Below, piece by piece: positions 21,640 to 31,429 of a stretch of DNA of 64,000 bases. Origin of the DNA: Okapia johnstoni (taxonomy: Eukaryota; Chordata; Mammalia; Artiodactyla; Giraffidae). The notes under the pieces are model-generated. The model was given only the letters and a program-made list of their open reading frames with translations, searched no databases and had not been told where the DNA came from. The stretch's first letter is position 1, and each line of letters opens with the position of its first letter. The position numbers were made by a program, and so were the translations under genes. Location of the stretch: positions 11,925,501 through 11,989,500 of the forward strand of contig JAGTYA010000025.1 in NCBI GenBank assembly GCA_024291935.2. The letters run 5' to 3'.

Positions 21640-22115
21640 CCTCACAAACAACGCTGCCCTGAACTGTCTTATGGTTTACTGCTCTGGGGGCCATAAGGAT
21701 GCCTTCCAGCTGGGTATAAATCAAGGAAAGGAACTGCTTGGTCAGTGGCAGCATGGGGGCTCAGCTTAAACAGAAACCCCAAATCCATTTTCCAAGGTGG
21801 TCACACCCGTCTACCTCCCCCTCCAGTACAGTGGGAGCCAGGATTCTCAACACCTGGGGCCGTGCAGTCCTTTCCGTCATAACCGTCCTGAAAGGTGGGT
21901 AGCAGGAGCTCACTGGGACTTTAATTTGCATTTCTCTAATGATTAATGAAGTCGAGCACCTTCTCAGGGGTCTACTGGCCAATGACACTTCCTGTGTTTG
22001 AAGGTCTGTCCCGGTCTGGTCCAGTTTTCTGTTGTGTGGTCTGTCTCTTTCTTACTGCTTTGCAGCAGTTCCTTCTATCCTGGATGCAGGTCCTTCACTG
22101 GATGTATGTGTTGAT
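21640..22115 (-). mobile_element. L1 3' region fragment, antisense
   Basis: Antisense L1 order is clear: gctgggtataaatcaaggaa (21709-21728), then ggaactgcttggtcag, then tttaatttgcatttctctaatgatt split over 21919-21943, then the ctgtgtttgaaggtctgtcc segment. No frame remains open. Confidence 0.75.
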
Positions 22116-22197
22116 TTATTGACTCATTATTTATTTGCTAGCTTACTATCTGTCCTCTACACTAAATAGTAATACCAGCAGGGGCTTTTTTGATGTT

Positions 22198-22280
22198 CAT
22201 GGCTTTATCGTCAGGGCCAGGAACAGTGTCTGGCACACAGTAGGTACTCCCTACGTATGTGTTACATTGGTGAATAAATG
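22198..22280 (+). mobile_element. MIR/L2 3' tail
   Basis: ggaacagtgtctggcacaca (22221-22240), then gtaggtactccctacgtatg, then gaataaatga is the shared MIR/L2 3' terminal phrase. Confidence 0.8.
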
Positions 22281-22347
22281 ACCTCATTTAGTCCTCATTA
22301 CTGCCCTGGGACAAAAGTCTTATCACTAGTGTCCTTTGAGTCCAGGT

Positions 22348-22574
22348 GCATGTGTGCTAAGTCACTTCTGTCATGTCTGACTCTTTGTGACCCTGTGGAC
22401 TGTAGCCCACTGGACTCCTCTGTCCGTGGGATTGATTCACCAGATAAGAATACTGGAGTGGATTGCCATTTCCTCCTCCAGGGGATCTTCCCGACCTAGG
22501 AATCGAAGTCCCTCTCTTAAGTCTCCTGCATTGGCAGGTGGGTTGTTTACCAGTAGCACCATGTGGGAAGCCCC
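22348..22574 (-). mobile_element. Bov-tA SINE, antisense, with target-site duplication
   Basis: The body is typical (agaatactggagtggattgc at 22447-22466). The 11-bp duplication tgagtccaggt is perfect at 22337-22347 and 22575-22585. An expansion near the tRNA-like part gives two cct(g)cttaag/cctgca stretches. Confidence 0.93.
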
Positions 22575-22589
22575 TGAGTCCAGGTATAC

Positions 22590-23700
22590 CCCTCTTTAAA
22601 ATGCAAACCTATCAGTCATTTGCACTGTAGCAGAAATAAATACATATATATTGTTTTCTTTAAACGTGCTTTTCCTTGGTGACCTTTTGCAGGCAAGGGC
22701 ACTGAGTCAGGGAATCTGTTTTTCTGTCCCATACTCTGGCTTGAATCTGGAGGTACAAAGATGAATAAAACAGGGGTTTTTGTAGCCATTTGGGGGACAA
22801 GTGGCGGAGTCCAGCATAGAACTCAAGACACATCTAAACCTCACATTCTCTCCATTCAGATGACAGTGAAGAGGAGCAGTGGGACTTTTCCAGGTGGGGG
22901 AATCTCCAGTGTGTTTGCAGGCTCTGGGTTTAGTGCTAGAAAGAGATCAAATGTTGGCCACCATGTTAGGCTTCTTCTTCTTCCATGGTTTTCAACATGC
23001 AACAAACCCATCACAGACCAAGGAGGCTGCTCTAGCTCCAATAATCACACCTTCATTCCAATGAGAAGGAGAGAAGAAGAACAAGGAAATGCTCACCTCT
23101 CCAACCACAAGGCAAATTCTACGGGAGTCTCGCACTTCTGCCCACACCCGATTTGGAAGGACCTTTGTCACGTAGCCACTGTAGCTGCAGAGGAGACAGC
23201 AACATCCACACGGCCGTGCACCCAGTTGAGAAGGACGGGTCAAGGACAGTGGTAATGAAACCCTGTGCCTCTCCTGAAGCCTATGGTCATTGCTCACTTA
23301 GTGGCGACCTGATGGACGCAGCCCTCCCCAAGAGGAAAGATGGGGTGCCTGTGTGCACCGTGGACCCCAAGTCCAGCAGAGGTCGGCAGAGGGTGGATCA
23401 GGAAGACTGGAGAGCGAGGAGGGGGAAGCTCGACTTGGACGCCCTGCTTGCTTCTGTTCTTCCAGCCCCCTCCCCCATGCCTCATCTCCTCTGACCTCCA
23501 GAGAAGGCCCTGGGGGCTCCCTGGGCTGGGGGCTCCCCTGGGCTGCTCTGGGAGTGAAGGCAGAAGCCAGGCACCCCCCACCGGTGTGCAGGATTGTGAG
23601 GGGCCTGACGTACGCTGCTGGCGAGGGCAGGCCCTGGAATCGGAGCTGACAGGTTTGTGCGCAGAGGCCTGAGCCCCGAATGTGGCAGCCTAATTGGCAG
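22590..23700. other. Single-copy DNA, no gene recognised
   Basis: AT-balanced on the left (22600-23000) and GC-rich on the right. The longest open frame (22761-23255, 164 codons) shows no domain. Nothing is nameable as a repeat. Confidence 0.5.
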
Positions 23701-23704
23701 CAAG

Positions 23705-23795
23705 CACGTCAGTGGTTCTCTGGCTCAGTTCAGCCCGTGAGTCACCTGGGAACTTGTTAAAAATACAAAACTTCTGAGTCAGGAGGTTCTGGGTG
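23705..23795 (+). mobile_element. MER5-type (hAT-Charlie) DNA transposon relic
   Basis: The sequence cagtggttctctggctcagt, then gtcacctgggaacttgttaa (23740-23759), then aaatacaaaacttctgagtcagg follows the non-autonomous MER5 consensus. Confidence 0.8.
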
Positions 23796-23845
23796 ATATA
23801 TTTGGTTGCAAGTGACAGGGAGCCAACTAGCTCAGGCAGAAGGGG
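23796..23845 (+). mobile_element. Ancient MER-type repeat scrap
   Basis: The phrase ttggttgcaagtgacaggga (23802-23821) followed by gccaactagctcaggcagaa resembles the start of an old mammalian repeat. I cannot name it. Confidence 0.4.
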
Positions 23846-23849
23846 GCTG

Positions 23850-24590
23850 ATTGTGAGGTCCCGGGGCTCCTCCTACAGCGGCATCGAGAAGGCAGGCGTG
23901 GGAGGACCCTGAGCTGGGGAGGCACTGCCCTATGACTCCCCCGTCCCCTATCGCTGTCCCCGGGGTATGTCCCAGCCTCTGTGGGTTGGGGGCCAGGGGC
24001 ATGAGCTCTGCTGGCGGCTGGCACCTTCCAAGCAGAAGCACCCGGGACACACCTGCCCTGATCTCAAGGGTGGCACCAGGCTGCTGCCCTTAGGGGAGAC
24101 ACAATGCTTCTGGGGGTCTGGCCATGGGCACGAGCCGTGCAGAGGGAGGGGCGTGTGAAGACGTATAGGGGTCTGAGTCACCCAGCAGCAAGGGGGCAGG
24201 GAGGGATCCTCTGGCCAGCGGTGGAGGGAGGGGGCCCAGGGCTGTGGTGGGGGCCACAGAGGCTGGGTCCAGGCCCTGTGCCTGGGCTGAGGCCTGGGAA
24301 ATGGGGTGGGGCTGCCGCAGGATCCCTAAGGCAGGACCTGCAGGATCGGCCGCCCTGCTCAGCCTCGGGGCTGCCGGCCGCCCCCACGGGCGCTCCTGCT
24401 CTTCACGCTCCCTGCCGCTGGCCCTGCTGGCCTCCGAGCTTGTGAACCACCCAGAGCCAGGCGTCCAGCTGCCGTGACCCTGATCTTTGTCATGTGTCAC
24501 TGCTTTCAGTCAGACGTCTCTGGTGCAACTACCCCCGCTATTCACCCATTTTACAGCTGAGGTCCAGCTGCCTAATGACCTCAGCAGCAT
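23850..24590. other. GC-rich single-copy DNA, no gene recognised
   Basis: A weak antisense MIR trace (cattttacagctgaggtcc) lies at about 24547-24565. Overlapping open frames occur on both strands without domains. Confidence 0.5.
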
Positions 24591-24594
24591 ACGT

Positions 24595-24806
24595 GCTGTG
24601 CTCAGTCCCTTCAGTCATGTCCAGCTCTTTGCAACCCCATGGACCGTATCCACCAGGCTCCTCTGTCCATGGGATTGTCCAGGCAAGGATACTAGAGTGG
24701 GTTGCCATTTCCTTCTCCAGGGGATATTCCCAACCCAGGGATTGAACCCTGGTCTCCTGTGTCTCTTGCATTGCAGGCAGATTCTTTACCAGCTGAGCCG
24801 CAGCAG
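24595..24806 (-). mobile_element. Bov-tA SINE, antisense
   Basis: The plus strand shows gctgtgctcagtcccttcag, then gcaaccccatggaccgtatc, then ggatactagagtgggttgcc (24687-24706), then ttctttaccagctgagccgc (24782-24801). It is full length. The flanking cagcagca-like bases at both ends may be a short target duplication. Confidence 0.93.
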
Positions 24807-24809
24807 CAG

Positions 24810-25395
24810 AGCTGGTGTTTGGATCGAGATTGTCTGTCTTGCTCCCTTCGAGCATGACCCTGGTGGTACCCTTGCCCTCTGACCCCTGACCTCTGGCCTC
24901 AGCATCTTTACTTCTCTAGCCCCTTCTGATTGACAGTGTCCTGTGGTCGAGCTCATGCAGCTATTGAGAGACTGGGGTTCTTAGGCTTGAGGGAGGTGAG
25001 CGGTCTTATGTGGGTGAAGGGCACAGGCAGACAGCTGCCCGAGGCCCCCAGCCCCTCCCATGTGGCTGTGACTCAGCCCTGATCTGACCCCATCCCCAGC
25101 CCCAAGGGTTCTGGGACCCTCCCCAGAGCCCCTGTGGAGACGGGCCCGCCGTGCCCTGCAAGGGTGCTCCTGGTCCACTCTTCCCTGTGTCTGCCATGGG
25201 GTCTAGAACTCCACCTTCGGCATCTGCAGCAAAACCACTCGCAGTTTTAGGATGGCACTGGGGCCAGAGAGGGACAGGTGACTGTGGTGAGGGACATGCC
25301 CCAGGCCAGGTTTCGAAGAAGTTCTAACAAAAGCCAGAGGAGCAGCGGGTGTGGGAACCAGGGAGCTCCCTCCTGGAGGCAAGAAGGCTGGTGGG
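24810..25395. other. GC-rich single-copy DNA, no gene recognised
   Basis: I see nothing nameable. Confidence 0.5.
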
Positions 25396-25397
25396 GA

Positions 25398-25512
25398 GAA
25401 GCAGGAACAGAGGGAGGAGGGGGAGGGGAGAAGGGGGGAGGAAGAGAAGGGGGAGGAGGGGGAGGGAGGACGGGAAAAGAAAGGAAGGGGGAGGAGGGGG
25501 AGGGGAAGCAGA
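25398..25512 (+). repeat. Purine-only G/A tract
   Basis: About 115 bases are nearly all G and A on the plus strand, built from gggaggagggggagg-like blocks. Several G-runs of four or more make G-quadruplex or triplex formation plausible. An open frame through it is a composition artefact. Confidence 0.9.
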
Positions 25513-25574
25513 GAAGAAGACACCCTGGCTGGAGCTGGAAGGGCCCTGGGGTGCCCCTGGTGTAGGCCCAGGGC

Positions 25575-25880
25575 TCCTGCTGCCTCCCTCTCTCCTCCGC
25601 CAGCCTGTCGCCCCAGCTCCCATATCTGTGCCCTGTTTTCCCTCTCCTCCCAGCTCCCCACCCCCGCCTGGCCCTGCACCTCCGTCCCTCCTGTCTGCTC
25701 AGTCCCCCCTCGCTGTGCGTCCGTCTCTTGCCACACATCTCTCTCCATCGTCTCCCTGAGTGTCTCTCTGCCTCCATCATTCCGCCCGAAGCTCTGCGTC
25801 TCCGGTCCCCATATCTCCCTGGTGTCTTTGTCTCTGTGCCCAGTACTTTTCCTAGTCTCTCTGTGTCTGCCTATCTAGCT
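25575..25880 (+). repeat. Pyrimidine-rich low-complexity stretch
   Basis: The tract is rich in ctccc, ctctgtctc and tctctctg words. It lies 60 bases beyond the purine tract, so the two form an imperfect inverted-composition pair. Confidence 0.7.
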
Positions 25881-25949
25881 CCATCTCCCTGTGTGTGCGT
25901 ATGTTTGTCCACCCGTCCATGGGTCTGAGGCAACTGAAACCACCCCCGT

Positions 25950-26200
25950 GTCCCACTTGATGTGCAGCTCTGAGATTCCCTTTGAATACTGCAGGAGCGA
26001 GTTGATGGTTGCCAAGGGAACAGGTCAGGAGAAATGGGGGGATGGGGGGAAAAGGAGCCAGGCGGGGGGTGCGGGTAGGCTTTTCTGTTTTCATCTTCTC
26101 TGGCGCTTTCCCTTTCCAAAGCACGAAAAAAAAGGATGACAGTTTAAAATGATTTTTCAGCAATCCACACAACAGAAATAATGGGTCCTAATTGTATTGG
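25950..26200. promoter_or_regulatory. Candidate conserved non-coding element
   Basis: The segment at 26130-26200 is AT-balanced with tttaaaatgatttttcagca and cctaattgtattgg. An RFX X-box-like gttgccaagggaac lies at 26008-26021, one base from the palindromic consensus. No repeat family matches. Conservation is inferred only. Confidence 0.35.
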
Positions 26201-26204
26201 ACTA

Positions 26205-27810
26205 AGAGGCAGGCGGGGGGGGGGGTGCAGCCACCCTGTGCCTGGAGGGAGCTGATGGCCAGGTTCTGGGTGGGTGATTAGGGCCCGGAGCCTTCCGCCA
26301 GCACTGGGCTGGCATCGCCCGTGGCAGCTCAGCCTCCAGCATCATAGCCTGTTCAGGGGGAGCCTTTGTGGCCACATGCAGGGGCCGGGGCGGGAGATGG
26401 ACAAAGGGGCTAAGCTCTGGCCGTTCAGGACCTGACAGGCAGCCCCAGGGGGCACTGTAGAAGCACCCCTCCGCATCCCCTGCCCAGCCCAGACCTGGTT
26501 GCCATGGGGATTAACAGCGTCGGAGCCACACAGCACCCACAGCACACCAGCCCTGCTGCCCGGCAGCCAGGCCCAGAGTCCGGTGAGTCTGGGCTGGACT
26601 GGACCATCTGCTTCTGGGGTTGTCGTCGTGGTGCAAACATTCACTCTGCCCATGAGCCAGACTTGGGCTGGTGCGGACACGGGTGAGCAGCAGGCAAAAC
26701 GTCAGCTTCCAGAGCAGTGCCACCCACCTGCCAGCAGGGACCCCATGCCACAAGCCCCCTCCCCAGTCAGGCACTCATCCCAGCCCTCTCCAGGCCTCTG
26801 GGAGGGGACCGTTATCAGTCCCATTTTACAGATGGAGACACTGAGGAATTCAGCAGCTACAACAGAGAGTGACAGTGCAGTGAAGGGGGAACCTCAGGAA
26901 GCTGGCACGGAGGTTGGGGCAGGGGTGGGGAGGCTCCCCGGCTGACCTCTGAGCCGGGGTGGATGGTGAGCGAGTGGCAGGAAGGTGAGGCTCCCAGGCT
27001 GCAGGCTGGCGTCTGGCATGGAGGCCACAAAGCCAGGGAGCTGGGAGCGGTTCAAGCAAGGCGGCCCTGGAGTGTGGACCCCTCCCATCGCCACCCCCGC
27101 TGTTGGAGGGCTCCCCACCGGGAGCTTTCTGGCTGTGGCCCAGCCATCTGCTTGCACAAAGGCTGCAGGAAGCCAGAGCAACGCGGAGCCCAAGTAGGTG
27201 TTTACGAATGGCTTCTCCCATCAATGTCCCAGCCTCCCTCCTCCTCTCTGCCACCCGAGGCCTGTCCTTGGCACGTCTTCTTGTCTTTTCCCGTCATATG
27301 TCTTTTCCTGTCGTCTTGCCCAAGCTGGGCCTGTGGCCACCAGGGTGCAAGAGGGAGGGAGGAGAGGGCCTGGGGTCTTCCTCTCGCTCCACGTGGTTAC
27401 TCCTCCCCCAGGTGGAAGAGTCTCCCCTGCCATCAAGCCCTGGCCCCCAGCAGCTCAGATTGCAGCCAGGGATCTCAGACCTGCTTCCCACTGGGCACAG
27501 GCTGAACCAGCGGGAGCAGGGTCACCATCCCGTGGGCCCCTGGAGCCCCTGTGTGGGGTGGGCGGGAGTCAGGCCTGGAAACGACAGAGGGACGTGGGCC
27601 AGGGGCGGAGCCCTCCTTGGAGCTGCCGCTGGGACGGGGAGGGGATGGTGTGGGCCGAGTGTGGCCTGGAGGTGGGACCTTGGAAGGGGACCGGAGGAGG
27701 TGACCACTTCCTGATGCCCTTTGGCACCTGGGCCTGGGCCCCAGGGTCCTGGGCGGGAGCCTGAGCTGTGGGGTCTGTGGAGTCCAGTGACAACCACTGT
27801 TAAGTCTCGT
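26205..27810. other. GC-rich single-copy DNA, no gene recognised
   Basis: A G11 run lies at 26215-26225. An antisense MIR core is visible at 26818-26855 (cccattttacagatggagac, then actgaggaattcag). Open frames of up to 203 codons (27103-27714) overlap others in all directions. No gene is supported. Confidence 0.5.
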
Positions 27811-27814
27811 CCAC

Positions 27815-28165
27815 AGGACCACGCCCCAACACACAGAGCACGCCCCTGTCTACACAGCTATGCCCCAACCCACAGAGCACGCCCCATCCACTGGGTCACG
27901 CCCCATTCACTGGATCACGCCCCATTCACAGACCACGCCCCACTGCCACGCCCCCAACAGACCACGCCCCATCCATACGAACACGACCCCGCCCAAAGAT
28001 CATGCCGCATTCACAGACCACGCCCCACCACAGGGCCACGCCTCCATACGCAGACCTCGCCCCACATGACCATGCCCCTGCCCACATCCACAGGACCACG
28101 CCCCATCCAAGAGACTGCACCCCCACCCCATCCACACGACCACGCCCCCGCCCACACGAGCCGGT
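27815..28165. repeat. Degenerate minisatellite of ccacgcccc motifs
   Basis: Irregular units about 15-25 bases long carry a cacgcccc or ccacgcccca core with (a)cacagac or atccac spacers. At least fifteen related cores occur on plus. The core equals GGGCGTGG on minus, the KLF/SP CACCC-box type. The region gives open frames that are a composition effect. Confidence 0.85.
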
Positions 28166-28169
28166 CGCC

Positions 28170-29020
28170 CCCAACTCCTGGGTCAGAACCGCGGTCCCCT
28201 GCTTCTGTACTCGCTGGTTTGCCCTCCTGGCCTTGCTGACCTGCAGGCACTGCCCTCCGGGGACGAGCGGATCCTGGAGTCGTAAGGGGGCCCCCTGCCC
28301 ACCACACACTTACTCTGTGCAAACCTGAGATGCGGGCCCACCCTCACCCTCCTCACCCACGCTGCCCTCTGCACTGATGCCCGGGGCCAGCGCTGAACGA
28401 GGCCACAGAGCCTGGTCACTGTCCGTAGCAGCCAGTCCTGCTCCGGCTCCTGGGCTCCCGGGTGCCTCCCCAGGGCCTGCACCGTGTTCCTTTCCCCACG
28501 ATTTCTAGGGGTCTCTGAGTAACAGGATCTTGACCCCTCAGCTGCTGGCCTTCCCGGACCTGGACAAATCTGAGCCTGCCTTTAGAGCCAGTCCAGAAGG
28601 CCTGCCTGGGCTCCCCACATGCCCTGTGGACCCCTTGCCCTTCGTCTCGGCCTGCAGGCTGGGCACCGGCGGGAGAACACAAGGTGAGAGGCCAGGTGGG
28701 GGGTACCCAGGTTTCCTCTGTGGGAGCCCCAGCCTGTCTGGCGCCCCCCAACATGCCCCTTCCTCTGGATTCTGGAATCTGCTTTCTCCTCCTGCTCCCC
28801 GGCCTGGCCTGAGGGCATCCCCACCGCCCCTAGGGGTGACCTGCCCACGCCCTGTCAGTGGTCCCTGTGAACACTCCTCGGAGCATCTCTGTCCTGCGGG
28901 CGGGCCCAGGGCTGGGTGGCCAGCGGTCAGCCTCTTCTATCCTCCTGGGAGGACAAACCACAGAAAAGCTAACGGCTCCGGATCAACCGGGAGAAAACAT
29001 GCCCCCAAGCGCCTTTCCCC
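28170..29020. other. GC-rich single-copy DNA, no gene recognised
   Basis: A 266-codon open frame (28530-29330) begins at TTG and has no domain. A minus-strand frame overlaps it. Confidence 0.5.
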
Positions 29021-29024
29021 AGCC

Positions 29025-29225
29025 CGTATTTCCTCTTTAGAGAAGCATATAATTGGGATTAAGTGTTTCTCCAAACGGATTTGTTCTGCTCCCACCTCCA
29101 CAATTCTTGCTGTATCGGGGAACCACCTGTGCAATCATTTATCTCACAATTTTCTTTCACTCAGCTCACTGAAAAAGTCAGGTGTGTACACTTCACATAA
29201 CTGGAGACGTAATTACACACAGGGA
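29025..29225. promoter_or_regulatory. Candidate conserved non-coding element
   Basis: A 200-base AT-balanced island carries GGGATTAAG (29055-29063, a bicoid/OTX-type site), ATAATTG just before it, and GTAATTAC (29209-29216). No repeat family matches. The function is inferred from motifs. Confidence 0.35.
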
Positions 29226-29229
29226 CTCG

Positions 29230-29580
29230 TGCCCTCCACAGCCAAGGCACTCGCCGGGGCCCTCACCCCAGAGCACCAGGACCCCTCCGTCCTCCACCCC
29301 ATCTGGGTCCCCCGGCCCCACGGCTGCTGACCCGACATTCCGGGTCCAGCCTCCTGCACGGTGCTGCTTTCCCAGAAGCTCGCCCGCACGTGGCCGCGCT
29401 CACCGGGCGCTGTATCTGGCCCCTTCCTCCCAGCCCAATGCCAGCATCATCCTAAACAAGCTCCACCCAGACCGGCAGCGTGTTCCCTGCACTGTCCATT
29501 GTCTGGGCTTTACGTATTGTGTTCCAATGTGAATCATCAAAAAATCATCATCGGTCGCGGTCTATTTTCGAGTGTTTGTT
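29230..29580. other. Single-copy DNA, no gene recognised
   Basis: GC-rich on the left, falling to mixed composition before the L1. Nothing nameable. Confidence 0.5.
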
Positions 29581-29584
29581 GGAA

Positions 29585-30770
29585 AGTGGGTTTACTGAAG
29601 TCAAATTGTCATGCAGTCAGATTCGCCCTTCTGAGTGTGTGGTCCCAGGAGTTTTGACAAGTGCCGGTATTTGTCTAACCAGCATCATGAGACACGGGAT
29701 GGTGCCATCGCCCCAAACTCCTCAGTGCCCCACCCTGGCCGCTCACTTCCCCCACCCCACCCCTGCCTTTCCCAGGATCTCATGGAAATGGCTCGGACGA
29801 GGAAGCTTTATGAGTCTGGCATCTTTCACTGAGTGTGCTTTTGAGACCCACCCTCGGTGTGGTCTATGTTAACATGCACTGAGTCCTACTCTGGTGCACG
29901 GGTCCCTCTGGTTCTCGCCTGTCGAGGGACACTGGCATGCTTCCGGTGTAACCTGGGCATAAGTAACTTGCTGCAAATATGGGCACACATCTTTGGCCAC
30001 TTGGGCTCACTTCTGTCACCTAGGCATGAAGCTGTTGAGTAGGGAATTTATAAGAAACCGCCAGACTCTTTCCCAGGGAGGACATGCCATTCTGCGTCCC
30101 CATGGGCAACATGTGGGCATCCCCATTGTCCTGTCCTCGTCCACACTCGCTATTGTGAGCTTTTGGATTGTAGCCCATATGGTGGATCTGAAGTGCTTGT
30201 TCATTGTGATTTTAACTTGCATTTCCCTAATGACTGATGACAATGCTTCCCTGATGGCTCAGATGGTAAAGAACCTGCCTGCAATGTGGGAGACCTGGGT
30301 TTGATCCCGGGGTTGGGAAGATCTCCTGGAGAAGGAAATGGCAACCTAGTCCAGTATTCTTGCCTGGAGAATCCCATGGACAGAGGAGCCTGGTGGGCTA
30401 CAGTCACAAAAGAGTCAGACACGACTGAGCGACTAGCATTTTCACTTTCACTGACTGATGACAGTGAGTGTCATTCCACACGCTTATTTGCCATCTGTAG
30501 CCTTTCTTTGATGAAGTATCTGTTTAAATCTTTTGCCCATGTTAGGTGGGTTGTTTGTCTTATTATTATTGAGTGGAAGAGTTCATTTTACATTCTGGGT
30601 ATCAGTCTTTGTCAGATCTGTGTTTAGCAAATATTTTTCCCCCCAGTCCTTGGCTGCTTTTTAATTCTCCTAAGAGTGTCTTTTGAGAAGCAAGACTATT
30701 TAATTTTGATGAAGTCCTCAACGCATTTTTAAAACTTAAAAATGTTATTTTACAGCTTTAAACGGAACAT
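29585..30770 (-). mobile_element. Old L1 (L1M type) 3' region, antisense
   Basis: The plus strand follows the antisense 3' UTR and ORF2 end in order: gggtttactgaagtcaaatt, tttgacaagtgccggtattt, catcatgagacacgg, gggaatttataagaaaccgc (30043-30062), tttaacttgcatttccctaa (30211-30230), ttaaatcttttgcccatgtt (30524-30543). A Bov-tA SINE splits it at 30246-30451. Confidence 0.88.
30246..30451 (+). mobile_element. Bov-tA SINE, sense, with 15-bp target-site duplication
   Basis: It starts with cttccctgatggctcagatg and has the tRNA-like gggtttgatcccggg and the body ccagtattcttgcctggaga (30351-30370). The duplication tgactgatgacaatg (30231-30245) and tgactgatgacagtg (30452-30466) has one mismatch and rejoins the L1 exactly. 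Confidence 0.95.
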
Positions 30771-30774
30771 CCAT

Positions 30775-31425
30775 GTTACTTGCCATCACTTGATGTATTA
30801 AGACATGATTCTGGCAGAAAGTAACAACAAACTTAATTTTCTTGGACTTCAGGAATTATCCTAATAAACGTGGTTAACCCACAGAACCAGAAACCTTGAG
30901 AAGGCAGCCCTCCAAGATCCCAGGTGCTCCTGCCTCTGCAGCCTGGTGACCTTTTGTCCCCAGTCTTCCTGTTTCACATCACTAGCAAGCTGCCTGGATC
31001 CAGACATCATGCTCACAGTTCAGAGCAGGGAGACAAGCGAGGGGCAGACAGAGTTGGGCTGGCAAGAAGGCAGAGCAGGGGAAGTGCCCATGTGCCAGGA
31101 GGCATTGGCTCTCAGATGCTCAGGTGCCTCTGTGTGCCCTGAGAGCTGTGCCCCCTGGAGACCTGAGCTGTAAACTCTACTCTCCTATCAGATGATGTGT
31201 TATCTGTCCCAGAAGCATCCCTGGCAGAGATGCTGGCTTACGACTCACAGAGGGAAGCCAGGCCCCTCTCACAGCCATTCCTGATGGCAGAGGAAGCTGT
31301 GAGGGACTGAAAGGCTCTTCCACATGGAAGTGAAGAACATCATGTGTTTAGAATGCAAGCAAGCCCTGTGCATCTAAAGACTGAGCTGAGATGCCGTTTT
31401 GAAATCAGGCAGCTTTGCTAACCTA
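30775..31425. other. Single-copy DNA, no gene recognised
   Basis: Mixed composition with short frames only. Part may be further decayed LINE sequence, but I cannot show it. Confidence 0.45.
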
Positions 31426-31429
31426 CCAG

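Noticed and set aside
27721..28328. Pro/His/Arg/Thr-rich open frames
   Set aside because: Produced by the CACGCCC motif array; frames are open in several registers.
28530..29330. 266-codon plus-strand open frame as a gene
   Set aside because: Starts at TTG, runs across a non-coding AT-balanced island, and has no domain.
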